From NCBI GenBank assembly GCA_028284905.1, contig JANQQU010000090.1, positions 32,232 through 96,231 on the forward strand: a DNA stretch of 64,000 nucleotides, written 5' to 3'. The notes below the pieces were generated by a model. The model saw only the letters and a list, made by a program, of their open reading frames with translations, had not been told where the DNA came from and searched no databases. Position 1 is the stretch's first letter. The number at the start of each line of letters is the position of its first letter. Positions 20,186 through 30,798 of the stretch are shown here, piece after piece. The translations under genes and the position numbers were made by a program. The DNA is from Calditrichia bacterium (GTDB taxonomy: Bacteria > Calditrichota > Calditrichia > RBG-13-44-9 > J075).

Positions 20186-21370
20186 ATGGAGATAAACAGT
20201 AAGTCAATCCTTGGACTCCTTTTCATTTTCCTGGCTTTCCCTTTATCGTTTTTAGAGGCGCAAAGTAAGAACCCATTTCCAGATAAAAACCTTCCACGGT
20301 ACGATCTTGCAATATTGCTCGAAACCACTGCGGAGACCTCGGCAAATGTTGCGTTTGGGGATTTGAACGGGGACGGTAACCTCGATATTGTTTTAGCAAA
20401 AGGCAGACATTGGCCGCTGGTCAATCGTGTGCTCCTTGGCGATGGTAAAGGTGGTGTTGCAAGCTCATATGATCTGGAGGGCGACGCAAATCGGTCATAT
20501 TCCGGAAGTCTTGCCGACATAGATGGGGACAGCGATCTGGACATCATTGTTAGTAACGATAAACCGGATCCGAAAATTGTGTATATAAATGACGGTAAGG
20601 GCGGCTTTAACATCGGGGCAGAATTCGGTCATAAAGAATGGCCGACCAGAAACGCGAGCGTCGCAGATCTGAACAATGATGGACTGCCGGATATCGTCGT
20701 GGCAAACCGCAGCAGAGGCGGGATCTCAAACTATTTATGTATCAATCAGGGCGGTCGCTTTGATGGGGAGTGCATTGCTTTCTCGAATTATCCGGCAACC
20801 ACCATTACACCCGCGGATTTCAATAGCGATGGCCTGGTTGATCTTGCCGTTCCGCACCGCAATGGCGGCCAGAGCTACGTTTATATGCAGACAGGTAAGG
20901 ATGGTCTCGATTTTAAACAAATTCCTTTTGGATCACGCACCGCCGCCATTCGCATGTCCCAAGCCGCGGATTTTGATAACGATGGCAAATTGGACCTCGT
21001 TACCATTGATACCAGGCACGGGGTTATTATTTACTTTCAGCGTGCTGACGGTTCATTCTCCCCCGGGTATCCAATTGGCAGGCAGGCTGCAAGGCCTTAT
21101 GCACTCGCTGCCAGCGATCTAAATCTTGACGGCGTTGCGGATATCATTGTCGGCTACGTCGAGGCGGGATCTGTGGTTTACTTTAACCATGGCAAAGGCA
21201 GCAAGTTTAGCCAGGTGCCGTTTAGTGATGCGCAGGGAACCGCATACGGATTTGATATCGGGGATTTTAATAAAGATGGATTGCCAGACATTGCCATCGC
21301 GCGATCCGGCGCCGCAAATGTGATCTATTTAGCTACTGTCCCATCTCAGGCAGACGCGGAAACACCATAG
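20186..21370 (+). CDS. FG-GAP/VCBS repeat secreted protein
   Basis: Repeated DLNGDGNLDIV, DIDGDSDLDIIV, DFNKDGLPDIAI motifs. Confidence 0.92.
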   Translation: MEINSKSILGLLFIFLAFPLSFLEAQSKNPFPDKNLPRYDLAILLETTAETSANVAFGDLNGDGNLDIVLAKGRHWPLVNRVLLGDGKGGVASSYDLEGDANRSYSGSLADIDGDSDLDIIVSNDKPDPKIVYINDGKGGFNIGAEFGHKEWPTRNASVADLNNDGLPDIVVANRSRGGISNYLCINQGGRFDGECIAFSNYPATTITPADFNSDGLVDLAVPHRNGGQSYVYMQTGKDGLDFKQIPFGSRTAAIRMSQAADFDNDGKLDLVTIDTRHGVIIYFQRADGSFSPGYPIGRQAARPYALAASDLNLDGVADIIVGYVEAGSVVYFNHGKGSKFSQVPFSDAQGTAYGFDIGDFNKDGLPDIAIARSGAANVIYLATVPSQADAETP

Positions 21371-21389
21371 TGGGAAAAAGGAGAAGAAA

Positions 21390-22745
21390 ATGAGTCTGTT
21401 TAAAATAGCGGTATTGTTGATTGCCTTTCTGGTGATTTCCCCAGCTGTGCTGGAAGCGAATGAGGAGCAGAATTGGTCTTCATTTAGGGGCACCGACGGT
21501 CGGGGCGTTGCTGATGGTTTTTCGGTGCGCAGCTCATGGAATGTCGACTCAGCTGCGGGAAAAATCGAAGGCGTCAGCTGGCGGAGAGATGTTCCGGGTC
21601 TGGGGCACGCCAGTCCTACAATCTTCGGTGATCGGATTTTTCTGGCTACGGCCATCGCTGAACAGGACGACGTTCCGTTAATGCTGGGGCGCGGCGGGAA
21701 ACCGACCGCCGCCGATGATAATGGCGAACAAAGCTGGGTAATTCTCTGCTACGATAAACGATCCGGGGAGGAGCTCTGGCGGAGAACAGCGTATCAGGGC
21801 CGCCCGCGTGCCACCCGCCACGTCAAAGCATCCCATGCCAATACAAGCGTGGTTACCGATGGGCGTCATTTGGTCGCGTTTTTTGGGTCGGAGGGACTTT
21901 ACTGTTATACTTTGGATGGCGACCTGCTTTGGAAAAAGGACCTCGGTGTTGTTGATATCAGCAAATACGGCATTGGCTGGGGCTATTCCAGCTCTCCTGC
22001 GGTTCATAAGGATCGCATTGTCCTGGTGTGTGACGATCCCGATAATCCCTATATTGTGACACTGCGACTGTCTGATGGCAAGGAGCTCTGGCGTGTTTCG
22101 CGAGATGGGATTTGCGAGCGCAGTTGGGGCACTCCGATGATTCATAGCAGCCCGGAGAAAACACAGGTCGTGGTGAATGGCTGGCCATGGATCGTTTCTT
22201 ATGATCTGGCAACCGGAGAAGAAATTTGGAAAATTAAGGGTGGAGGGGACAATCCCGTGCCGACGCCTTTTGAGTCCAATGGCTGGATTTATATCACCAG
22301 TTCACATGGGGGCCAGTCCCCGATTTACGTGGTGCGGCCGGAAGCACAAGGGGATATTACACCCTCTGCAGAAAAACCAGCCAATGAAAGCATTGTCTGG
22401 AGCACTACCAAGGGCGGATCATATATGTCTACCCCGGTTGTCTATAAGGGGCATCTCTACCTGGGAAATACCAATGGCACTGTTCGCTGCTTTAATGCCA
22501 GCACGGGTCAGAAAATCTACGAGGAGCGTTTGGAAGTTGGTGCGGGAATTTTTTCCTCTTTAGTCGCCGCTGACGATAAAATATACTGCGCTTCCGAAAA
22601 TGGCACGGTATACGTATTGGCTGCCGAACCGGAATTCACCGTCCTGGCCCGAAATGCCTTGGGGGAACCTTGCTTCGCCACCCCGGCTATTTCGGAGGGC
22701 GTACTCTACTTTCGAACAACGGGAAGCCTGATTGCGATCCAATAA
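21390..22745 (+). CDS. PQQ-binding-like beta-propeller protein
   Basis: W-rich repeats: SGEELWRRTAYQG, GDLLWKKDLG, DGKELWRVSRDG, TGEEIWKIKGG; signal peptide. Confidence 0.9.
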   Translation: MSLFKIAVLLIAFLVISPAVLEANEEQNWSSFRGTDGRGVADGFSVRSSWNVDSAAGKIEGVSWRRDVPGLGHASPTIFGDRIFLATAIAEQDDVPLMLGRGGKPTAADDNGEQSWVILCYDKRSGEELWRRTAYQGRPRATRHVKASHANTSVVTDGRHLVAFFGSEGLYCYTLDGDLLWKKDLGVVDISKYGIGWGYSSSPAVHKDRIVLVCDDPDNPYIVTLRLSDGKELWRVSRDGICERSWGTPMIHSSPEKTQVVVNGWPWIVSYDLATGEEIWKIKGGGDNPVPTPFESNGWIYITSSHGGQSPIYVVRPEAQGDITPSAEKPANESIVWSTTKGGSYMSTPVVYKGHLYLGNTNGTVRCFNASTGQKIYEERLEVGAGIFSSLVAADDKIYCASENGTVYVLAAEPEFTVLARNALGEPCFATPAISEGVLYFRTTGSLIAIQ

Positions 22746-22962
22746 TTCGATCCGGAATCGCTGGTGTTCTGCTAAGATTGCTGTTACCTGGCCAATTGTC
22801 ATGCCCAGATAATACAGTTGAAAATTGATTACATGTGATGATGTTCAGAATGGCATAATTTCATATTAAACCGGCAACAAAAAAAATTTGTCTAAAAACG
22901 CAAATTTCCGTTTATTTATAAGTTGAGATTCAGAGAATTTAAGCCCGGATTTTTTAGTAGAA

Positions 22963-24432
22963 ATGAGCATTCAAAAAGACACATTCAGTTGTGATGTTTG
23001 CATTGTTGGCGCGGGCATTACGGGACTAACCCTGGCGTACTATCTGCAAAGCGCTGGCCTGCGCGTTCGCGTACTCGAAAAAGCAAGCAAGCCGGGCGGC
23101 GTTATGCAAACAGAGATCAGCGACGGTTTCCTTTTTGATAAAGGGCCAAACGGCACATTTTTTAAATCACAGGCAGTAAAGCAACTCATTGATGATCTCG
23201 GATTACAGGCGAGGGTGCAGTTTACTAACGAAAATGCAGCGAAGCGGTATTTGGTGAAGGATGGCAAACTGCAGCCGTTATCGAACCAGCCAATGGCATT
23301 TTTAACATCCAATCTGTTGAGCTGGCGCGGGAAGTTACGCCTCTGCATCGAGCCGTTTCTCCGAGCAAAGAGCGGCGGCTCCCGGGAAAGCGTTGCGGAT
23401 TTTGCCCGCCGGCGCCTGGGACAGGAAGCACTCGATCGTTTGATCGATCCCCTCATCGCCGGTATTTATGCCGGTAACCCTGAAAAACTCGATTTCCATT
23501 TCACGCTGCCGCGCCTGGCTGCATTGGAGCAGCAATACGGTAGCATGGGGCGCGCACTGCTGGCTATGAAGCGAGCGCGCCGGAAAAAGAGCGCATCCGA
23601 ATTAGCCAAATCGAAGATGTTTTCATTTGATGGCGGCATGCACGTGCTGGCAGAATCGCTTTCCCGCCAGCTGGGAGACGCCCTTATGTTGGGCGCGGAA
23701 GTACAATCGCTTGAACAATCCCCTAATTCTGTCGAAGTGAAATACTACGATGCTGTCGAGGGAATGTGCGTATTGAACGCTCGCAGATTGGTGCTGGCAA
23801 CACCTGCTTATGCCAGTGCTGCGTTGCTTGCACCAATCCATACAAACACCGCCGATGCATTGATGAATATAAACTATTCACCGGTGGCAGTCGCCTTTCA
23901 CGGTTACGAAAAAAAGCAAATTGAACATCCACTGGATGGATTTGGCTTTCTGGTGCCGGCAATCGAAAACCGTAAGGTGCTCGGTTCAATTTGGAGCTCG
24001 ACGAAATTTTTAAATCGGGCACCGGATGGGCATGTCGCCCTGACAACATTCATCGGTGGCGAACGCCAACCCGAACTGCTGCAAAATGATGAAGACACAC
24101 TTATTAAGATAGTGGAAAGTGAATTGCGCGACCTGATCGGCGTTTCCGGGCAGCCGACTTCACGAAAGATCCGGATATTACCGAAGGCCATTCCGCAATT
24201 TGGATTGCAACATAAAGCTGTGCTGGAGACCATTACCACCTTTGAAGCTGAACATCACCAGATTCGAATTGCCGGTAACTTTTTAAAGGGGGTTGGGGTG
24301 GCGGACTGCATCGCGAATGCCTCAACAATGGCGAAAGAAATCGCAGAAGAATACCACGCCGGCAGAAAAGCGCAACGTGATGTACGTAAAAATCCCCAGG
24401 CCTACGAGCCGACCCCAACAATGCGGATTTAA
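22963..24432 (+). CDS. hemG: Protoporphyrinogen/coproporphyrinogen oxidase (FAD-dependent)
   Basis: N-terminal FAD motif VCIVGAGITGLTLAYYLQ...LEKASKPGGVMQTE...DKGPNG; next to ferrochelatase. Confidence 0.9.
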   Translation: MSIQKDTFSCDVCIVGAGITGLTLAYYLQSAGLRVRVLEKASKPGGVMQTEISDGFLFDKGPNGTFFKSQAVKQLIDDLGLQARVQFTNENAAKRYLVKDGKLQPLSNQPMAFLTSNLLSWRGKLRLCIEPFLRAKSGGSRESVADFARRRLGQEALDRLIDPLIAGIYAGNPEKLDFHFTLPRLAALEQQYGSMGRALLAMKRARRKKSASELAKSKMFSFDGGMHVLAESLSRQLGDALMLGAEVQSLEQSPNSVEVKYYDAVEGMCVLNARRLVLATPAYASAALLAPIHTNTADALMNINYSPVAVAFHGYEKKQIEHPLDGFGFLVPAIENRKVLGSIWSSTKFLNRAPDGHVALTTFIGGERQPELLQNDEDTLIKIVESELRDLIGVSGQPTSRKIRILPKAIPQFGLQHKAVLETITTFEAEHHQIRIAGNFLKGVGVADCIANASTMAKEIAEEYHAGRKAQRDVRKNPQAYEPTPTMRI

Positions 24433-24494
24433 TTTGATCTGTTTTCCAGGAAAGTAGCCGAGCTGCGCTGAAAACAAATTCATAAGGAATGAAA

Positions 24495-25508
24495 ATGCCA
24501 CGAAAAGGCGTCTTACTGGTCAATTTGGGGTCGCCGGACTCACCTGAAGCTGCTGACGTTAAAGTCTATTTACGCGAATTTTTGATGGATAAGTATGTCA
24601 TCGACATGCCGTTTTTACTGCGCAAGCTTATTGTCGAGGGATTCATCCTGCCGAAACGGCCGCAGAAATCCGCAGAAGCATACCAGGCAATTTGGTCAGA
24701 ACAAGGCTCGCCGTTAATCGTAACCAGCGAAAGCGTACATCGTCAGGTTAAAGAAAGGCTCGATATCCCGCTCGCACTGGCCATGCGCTATGGCAATCCA
24801 TCGATTCAATCCGGATTGCAGTCGCTGATTGAAGATGAGAACGTCGATGACATTTTGCTGATTCCCCTCTATGCTGTTTATTCTATGGCGACCGTGAAAT
24901 CCGTAGAGGAAAAGACACGGAAAGTGCTGAAAAGTTTTTCGAAAGATGTGAAGCTGACAGTATTGCCCCCATTTTACAGCGAAGAAACTTATCTGGATGC
25001 CCTGGCAGCCAGCGCGAAAAAGAGCCTCGAATGGGATTATGATCATTTGCTTTTTAGTTTCCACGGACTGCCGGAACGCCATTTAAAAAAGGTCGATCCC
25101 ACCGGTGGACATTGTTTGGCTGTTGAAGACTGTTGTGCTAAATCTTCGCCAGCGCATGCGACCTGTTACCGCCACCAGGTATTGCATATCGCCAATGAGC
25201 TTGTTAAGCGATTAAAAATTCCTGAGGGAAAATACTCGGTGGCATTCCAGTCCCGGCTCGGTGTGGATAGCTGGCTGCAACCGTCCACTGCAAATGAATT
25301 GGTCCGACTGGCTGAAGAAGGCACCAAAAAGCTGGCAGTATATTGTCCGGCATTTGTCTCCGACTGTCTGGAAACATTGGAGGAAATTGCAATTCAGGGA
25401 AAAGAAACTTTTCTTGAGGCCGGGGGCGAAGAACTGCGACATATTCCTTGTATGAACGACCATCCCGCCTGGATCGATACATTAAGCGAGTTTTGCAAAC
25501 GCTGGTAA
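24495..25508 (+). CDS. hemH: Ferrochelatase
   Basis: GVLLVNLGSPDSPEAADVKVYLREFL, LLFSFHGLPERHL, FQSRLGVDSWLQPST, PAFVSDCLETLEEI. Confidence 0.96.
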   Translation: MPRKGVLLVNLGSPDSPEAADVKVYLREFLMDKYVIDMPFLLRKLIVEGFILPKRPQKSAEAYQAIWSEQGSPLIVTSESVHRQVKERLDIPLALAMRYGNPSIQSGLQSLIEDENVDDILLIPLYAVYSMATVKSVEEKTRKVLKSFSKDVKLTVLPPFYSEETYLDALAASAKKSLEWDYDHLLFSFHGLPERHLKKVDPTGGHCLAVEDCCAKSSPAHATCYRHQVLHIANELVKRLKIPEGKYSVAFQSRLGVDSWLQPSTANELVRLAEEGTKKLAVYCPAFVSDCLETLEEIAIQGKETFLEAGGEELRHIPCMNDHPAWIDTLSEFCKRW

Positions 25509-25524
25509 ATAGCGAGAACCGCAA

Positions 25525-26562
25525 ATGATTAAACCTCGAAAACTGGCAGCGGGCAGTACGATTGCCGTCCTCTCTCCAAGCTGGGGAGGCCCTTCAATCT
25601 TTCCGGAAATCTATCAGAAGGGACTGCAGAATCTAAAAACGCTTTTCGGCTTCAATATCGTCGAATACCCTACCGCCACCATGGCCGCCGACAAACTATA
25701 CGAGCATCCGGAATTGCGGGCGGAGGATATCAATGCTGCCTTTGCCAACCCCGATATCGATGCCATTATTGCCACAATCGGTGGATTTGAATCGATTCGC
25801 ATTCTACAATACCTGGATGTTAAAACGATCCTGGAAAATCCGAAAATCATCATGGGGTATTCGGATACTACAACGATCCTGACCTATTTAAATTCGCAGG
25901 GATTGGTCACCTTTCACGGACCCGCGATTATGGCCGGTTGGGCACAAATCCACAATTTCCCGTATTTGCAGTCGTATTACACTGCCATGCTGATGGAATC
26001 TGCTGCGGAGCTGCATCTGAACCCTTTTCCCACCTGGAGCAATGGCTATCCGGATTGGGGGAATCCTGAAACCATTGGGGAAGTGCTCAATATGGCGGAG
26101 AATGATGTCGGCTTCGAGTGGGTCCAGGGGACGCAGAGCGCATCCGGCAGACTCTGGGGAGGATGTGTCGAAATTTTCAGCTTCCTCAACGGCACAGATT
26201 TTTGGCCGGAAAAATCTTTCTGGAAAGACCGGGTATTATTTATGGAGACTTCCGAAGAGAAGCCTACGCCGCAGCAAGTTGGTTATATCATCCGGAATTT
26301 GGGCGTGCAGGGTATTCTCGATGCGATTTCAGGAATTTTGATCGGCAGACCGAAGGATTACTCCGCTGCTGAACGGCAGGAACTCCATGAGACGATTAAG
26401 TCTATTGTTGCGGATGAGTTCAATCATCCGGAGAAAGTCATTGTCGGCAATCTCGACTTTGGCCATACGGATCCCAACATGATTTTTCCCCTCGGTATCG
26501 AGATAGAGTTAAATCCTGTAAAAAAAGAAATTCGCTTGAAAGAGGCGATTTATACCGATTGA
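25525..26562 (+). CDS. LD-carboxypeptidase, S66 family (MccF-like)
   Basis: GYSDTT nucleophile motif, GRLWGGCVEIF, NLDFGHTDPN. Confidence 0.9.
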   Translation: MIKPRKLAAGSTIAVLSPSWGGPSIFPEIYQKGLQNLKTLFGFNIVEYPTATMAADKLYEHPELRAEDINAAFANPDIDAIIATIGGFESIRILQYLDVKTILENPKIIMGYSDTTTILTYLNSQGLVTFHGPAIMAGWAQIHNFPYLQSYYTAMLMESAAELHLNPFPTWSNGYPDWGNPETIGEVLNMAENDVGFEWVQGTQSASGRLWGGCVEIFSFLNGTDFWPEKSFWKDRVLFMETSEEKPTPQQVGYIIRNLGVQGILDAISGILIGRPKDYSAAERQELHETIKSIVADEFNHPEKVIVGNLDFGHTDPNMIFPLGIEIELNPVKKEIRLKEAIYTD

Positions 26563-26670
26563 AAGCGAAGCGATAAACGCCATGAGCGGAACGTCGCGTT
26601 GATAGACTGTGGAAAAAGTGCTTTTCCCTTCTTTCCAAAAATTTATTCGAAACATATTCCTGGATAATCT

Positions 26671-27246
26671 ATGAACATTCAAATACAGAAAGAAGATGCG
26701 TCATGCTTGCCGAGGTATCAGGAAATACCGATATCATTTACTGTTAACTCTATTTTAATGGCGGAGAATAAAGGATTGAGTGGCATTCTGTTTAAGGAAT
26801 GCGAAGTCGAAGATCCTTATATTAAAGATTACGATGCTATCCGGGGAGAAGGCCCAACAAGATGGCTGAAACGCTGGGACCTTTCTAATTGGATGTTCCT
26901 ATCGGCAAAGTCCGGGGATGAACAGCTGGGCTGGGCGGCGGTGGCATGGAATACGCCCGGCTCTTTTATGCTTGAGGACAGATTGGATTTAGCTGTTCTC
27001 TGGGATCTTCGTGTGCATCCGGCGCATCGCGGTAAAGGCGCCGGCAGACATCTGTTTGCGGCGGCTGAGGAATGGGCCGCTTCAAAGGGATGTAGTTATC
27101 TAAAAATTGAAACACAAAATATAAATGTGCCGGCTTGTAAATTTTATCAGAAACAAGGATGTGTTTTGGGAATTATCAATAAATTTGCTTACCCTGATTT
27201 ACCGGAAGAAATTTGCTTGATTTGGTATAAAAAATTGTCAGTTTAA
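26671..27246 (+). CDS. GNAT family N-acetyltransferase
   Basis: LRVHPAHRGKGAGRHLFAAAEEWA...NINVPACKFYQKQGC. Confidence 0.92.
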   Translation: MNIQIQKEDASCLPRYQEIPISFTVNSILMAENKGLSGILFKECEVEDPYIKDYDAIRGEGPTRWLKRWDLSNWMFLSAKSGDEQLGWAAVAWNTPGSFMLEDRLDLAVLWDLRVHPAHRGKGAGRHLFAAAEEWAASKGCSYLKIETQNINVPACKFYQKQGCVLGIINKFAYPDLPEEICLIWYKKLSV

Positions 27247-27328
27247 ACATTGACTATATAACTTGTTTGAAGTATTTGGAAAAAAAGTATTAAGGTAATA
27301 AACAGCTCAATGGCATTTTGCTGATGCT

Positions 27329-27368
27329 TTTGCCCATTTGCATATTTGCAAATTTACAAATGGGCAAA
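27329..27368. repeat. Intergenic palindromic repeat, copy 1
   Basis: TTTGCCCATTTG...CAAATGGGCAAA, 12-bp perfect inverted repeat; core shared with 61799-61843. Confidence 0.7.
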
Positions 27369-27465
27369 GGGTAGATGAGTGATATCGCTTTTATCAAAAT
27401 ATTATTGTCCAAGCACTAACTTTAAGATCGAAAGATCTATCGTTAAAAACAGGAAGGATCGGATA

Positions 27466-28110
27466 ATGGCGCTTTCAACAGAAGCTCAGAAAATCTATTC
27501 CGAAATCAGTAAAGATTCAACGAAATACGGCGATTTAAAAAAAATAGCGAAAGAAATTAAAAGGGATCATGATCTGGCAATGGAGTTATGGTCCACCAGG
27601 GAATATTACCCACGTCTGTTGGCAGTACTTATCATGGATAAAAAACTGCTTACCCAGGAAGTCCTTGATGAACTGGTAAAGGACTTGCACATTCACGAGT
27701 TCGATGAGCGCAATCAATTGGCCGACTGGCTTATGGCAAATCAATTGATGAAGGGAAAAAAAACGATTGACCTGATGTTAACCTGGGAAAATCACCCCTC
27801 AGCGGTTTTACGACGACTCTTTTGGTACTATCAGGCACGCTTGCGCTGGGTCGGGCAAAAGCCGCCGGAAAACACCTCGGAACTGTTTACAGCACTGGAA
27901 AAAAATATGGCGAAAGCTGAACCGGAAGTGCAGTGGGCGATGAACTTTTGTGCGGCGCAAATCGGGATCCATGATCCGGATTATCGGGCGCGTTGTATTC
28001 AAATGGGCGAAAAACTGGGCATCTATAAAGATGAACCGGTTGCCAGGGGCTGTACGCCATCCTATTTACCGGAGTTTATTAGAATTGAAGTTGCCAAACT
28101 GAACAAATAA
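27466..28110 (+). CDS. DNA alkylation repair protein (AlkD-like HEAT-repeat)
   Basis: HEAT-like architecture with ELWSTREYYPRLLAVLIMDKK and WVGQKPPENTSELFTALE; GGAAGGAT RBS. Confidence 0.75.
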   Translation: MALSTEAQKIYSEISKDSTKYGDLKKIAKEIKRDHDLAMELWSTREYYPRLLAVLIMDKKLLTQEVLDELVKDLHIHEFDERNQLADWLMANQLMKGKKTIDLMLTWENHPSAVLRRLFWYYQARLRWVGQKPPENTSELFTALEKNMAKAEPEVQWAMNFCAAQIGIHDPDYRARCIQMGEKLGIYKDEPVARGCTPSYLPEFIRIEVAKLNK

Positions 28111-28228
28111 TCATCCGCTTATTCTCCTGAACAGCGCAAAAATATTGGCATATTTAACACTAATCTGTCACCTGGTTCTGATTCGGATGATATGAAAGAA
28201 TAGAATACCCCCGAAAGCATATGATTTT

Positions 28229-29278
28229 ATGAACAAACGAACATTACTGATACTTCGAATATTAATGCCGACTGTAGCAATCATCTGCACCGTGATTTTT
28301 GTCCCATGGGTTTTAGTCAGCGCATGGTTAGCACCGCTGCCTGATACGGTGCAGCAACAAGTCGATGATGCCATTGGATATGGGCTGGATGGTGTCATCG
28401 TTTATGTCGATCAGGCTGGCAAGGCACCCGCTTTTTACTCCGCTGGTTGGAAAAATCGGGAAAATCAAATCCCGGCCGATCCCAACGCATTTTTCAAGAT
28501 TGCCAGTATTAGCAAACTGTACGTCGCTGTTGCTGCCAGCAAATTGGTGAGCAATCAACAATTATCGCTGGATGGCACACTCGCAGAGTATTTGCCGGCG
28601 CTTGTAGGGAAAATTGAAAATGCTGATAGAATTACTTTAAGATTGATGCTACAGCATCGCAGTGGCATACCTAATTACTCCGACGCACCGGATTTTCCCT
28701 GGGGGAATCCGCCGAAAGAGAATAGAATAGCGCTTGAGTTTATCCTGGATAAACCTGCTGATTTTGAACCGGATCAGGAATATAGTTATTCAAATACGAA
28801 TTATTTGTTGATCGGCGAAATTTTAGATAAAACCCTGGGATATAGCCATCATCAATATATCAAGGACGAAATCCTGCAGCCGCTTGGGCTGAACAATACA
28901 TTCAGCTTGCTGAGTGAAGTAAATTTAGACGATGTTACGAGCGGGTATTTCGTCGGGTATGAGCCCGACATAAAATATAATGATTTTATAGGCCCGGGCG
29001 GTTCAATGGTTGCGACAGCAGAGGATGTCGGTATATTCCTGCGGGCATTAAACGATGGCTCATTGCTAAATAAAGATGAACAGGCCATCTATGCCTCTGT
29101 ATACGAGTATGAACACACCGGTTTGTTGCCCGGCTACCAGAGCTTTGCGAAATACTACCAAGATATCGACACGGTTGTCATTCAGTTTGTGAATACCAGT
29201 GGCGGCGTTACCTGGAATTTATCGGAGATTATATATAATCGGATTGCTAAGATACTGCGTAACCAGAAAAGCGTATAG
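28229..29278 (+). CDS. Serine hydrolase, beta-lactamase/PBP-like
   Basis: SISK, YSNTNY and HTG motifs. Confidence 0.9.
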   Translation: MNKRTLLILRILMPTVAIICTVIFVPWVLVSAWLAPLPDTVQQQVDDAIGYGLDGVIVYVDQAGKAPAFYSAGWKNRENQIPADPNAFFKIASISKLYVAVAASKLVSNQQLSLDGTLAEYLPALVGKIENADRITLRLMLQHRSGIPNYSDAPDFPWGNPPKENRIALEFILDKPADFEPDQEYSYSNTNYLLIGEILDKTLGYSHHQYIKDEILQPLGLNNTFSLLSEVNLDDVTSGYFVGYEPDIKYNDFIGPGGSMVATAEDVGIFLRALNDGSLLNKDEQAIYASVYEYEHTGLLPGYQSFAKYYQDIDTVVIQFVNTSGGVTWNLSEIIYNRIAKILRNQKSV

Positions 29279-29336
29279 CATTTTAAAATGAGAGAAAATT
29301 TCATCAACCAAGAAAAAAATTGCACTAGCAGGTTAA

Positions 29337-30725
29337 ATGGCGAATAGAGAAGACCATCATCAAAGTGAAGCGGGGAACTGGGTTCAAAAGCTGCATACAA
29401 GAAGCTGGGAAATGGAGCTGCTGATTGTTGGTTTTGCATTGCTTGTATTGCTGGAAGTGCCGGACTATTTAAACACCCAAATTAATTTCTGGGCGAGTCA
29501 ATCTTCCAGCCAATTGGTGAAAAGTATCATCCCCCTGGCATTTATGCTTGTGATTGGCACGAATATAATGAAGTTCAATCTGATCATTCATCTTCTGCTG
29601 CGCGGATACTGGATTGGCATTATCGGTTTGAATTCTGTATACCCGGGAGGGATTGATTTTGAACGGCTGCCCTTTGCACCGAAGTTCAAGGATTATCTGA
29701 TCCGGAAGGTGCAAAATCTGGAAGAAGCTGCGCTTTCAATTGATCGAATCTGCAGCGGTATTTTTGCCTTTACCTTTTTGCTAATCTTCATGTTTATTTC
29801 CATCGGACTATTTTTTGTCGTATATGCGATGATTCTCTTGTTATTTTTTCTGGTTGCTTTCTGGTTGCCAATAGAAAATGAAAGTTCATTTTTGGCCGGG
29901 GCCATGCTGCTGATTAGTGTGCCCTACCTGGTTGCCGGTGTGCTAATGGCAATTAATTTTTTGAGTTTAGGCGGGCTAAAAAAAATAAAGATAAAATGGT
30001 TCTCTACCCTGTTCTTCTACATTTCCCGCTTCTTTCGGCTGGTTACTTTTTCATTTTTATATGAATCGATCTATTACACGCTGATTAGCAATGTTTCCAA
30101 AAGAGTGATCGGGGTTATCTTATTAAGCTATGTGATTGCGATTAGCGCATACTTGATGGTGAATTATAATGAGGATATCTTTAATCCGAAAAAGAATGTC
30201 AATTCGGCACTAAAAATCTCTGCCGAATATTATGAAAACAAACATAAAGATATAACTGTGGTGAAAGTGCCGACGATCCAGTCGGACGTCATCCGCGATA
30301 AACATATTGCCCTTTTTATTCCCTACGATGTTGAAGATACTGACAGTCTGCTCAGCAAATATCCGGAGATCAAGCCATTCCGGAAGCGCGGTTTTTCACA
30401 AAGCTTTAGTTTGACCTTCGGCACCTCGGATACTACCAATGTCACTTTTGGCCCCGGGGGAAAAACAAGCGCTGCCGACATTGAAAAAACGCTATCCTGC
30501 CTCACGGATTTTTATATCGTTACCATCAACGATTCTGTTTATAGCGATTTGAAATTCTTTTTTTATGAGCATCCCAACCGCCAGGAACCGGGCATCTTTG
30601 CTTACATTTCCACAGAAAAATTAAAGAATGGGAATAACCTTTTGACAATCCGGAAGAATTTAAAATACCGAACGGAGAAAGTGGGAAGAAAGAATACCCA
30701 TTATATACCCTTCTGGCTGGAGTAA
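29337..30725 (+). CDS. Multi-pass membrane protein of unknown function
   Basis: Long ORF with several hydrophobic segments and a soluble C-terminal part. Confidence 0.7.
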   Translation: MANREDHHQSEAGNWVQKLHTRSWEMELLIVGFALLVLLEVPDYLNTQINFWASQSSSQLVKSIIPLAFMLVIGTNIMKFNLIIHLLLRGYWIGIIGLNSVYPGGIDFERLPFAPKFKDYLIRKVQNLEEAALSIDRICSGIFAFTFLLIFMFISIGLFFVVYAMILLLFFLVAFWLPIENESSFLAGAMLLISVPYLVAGVLMAINFLSLGGLKKIKIKWFSTLFFYISRFFRLVTFSFLYESIYYTLISNVSKRVIGVILLSYVIAISAYLMVNYNEDIFNPKKNVNSALKISAEYYENKHKDITVVKVPTIQSDVIRDKHIALFIPYDVEDTDSLLSKYPEIKPFRKRGFSQSFSLTFGTSDTTNVTFGPGGKTSAADIEKTLSCLTDFYIVTINDSVYSDLKFFFYEHPNRQEPGIFAYISTEKLKNGNNLLTIRKNLKYRTEKVGRKNTHYIPFWLE

Positions 30726-30798
30726 GCGGGTTTAAAGATTGCTATAAGAAAGCGTCGCAGCCAATTGTCAGCAATTGAAGAAGATGGAGCAACGATAG

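Noticed and set aside
6299-26630. Shared GGAAAAAGTGCTT string at 6299 and 26611
   Set aside because: Too short and mismatched outside about 13 bp to establish a repeat family.
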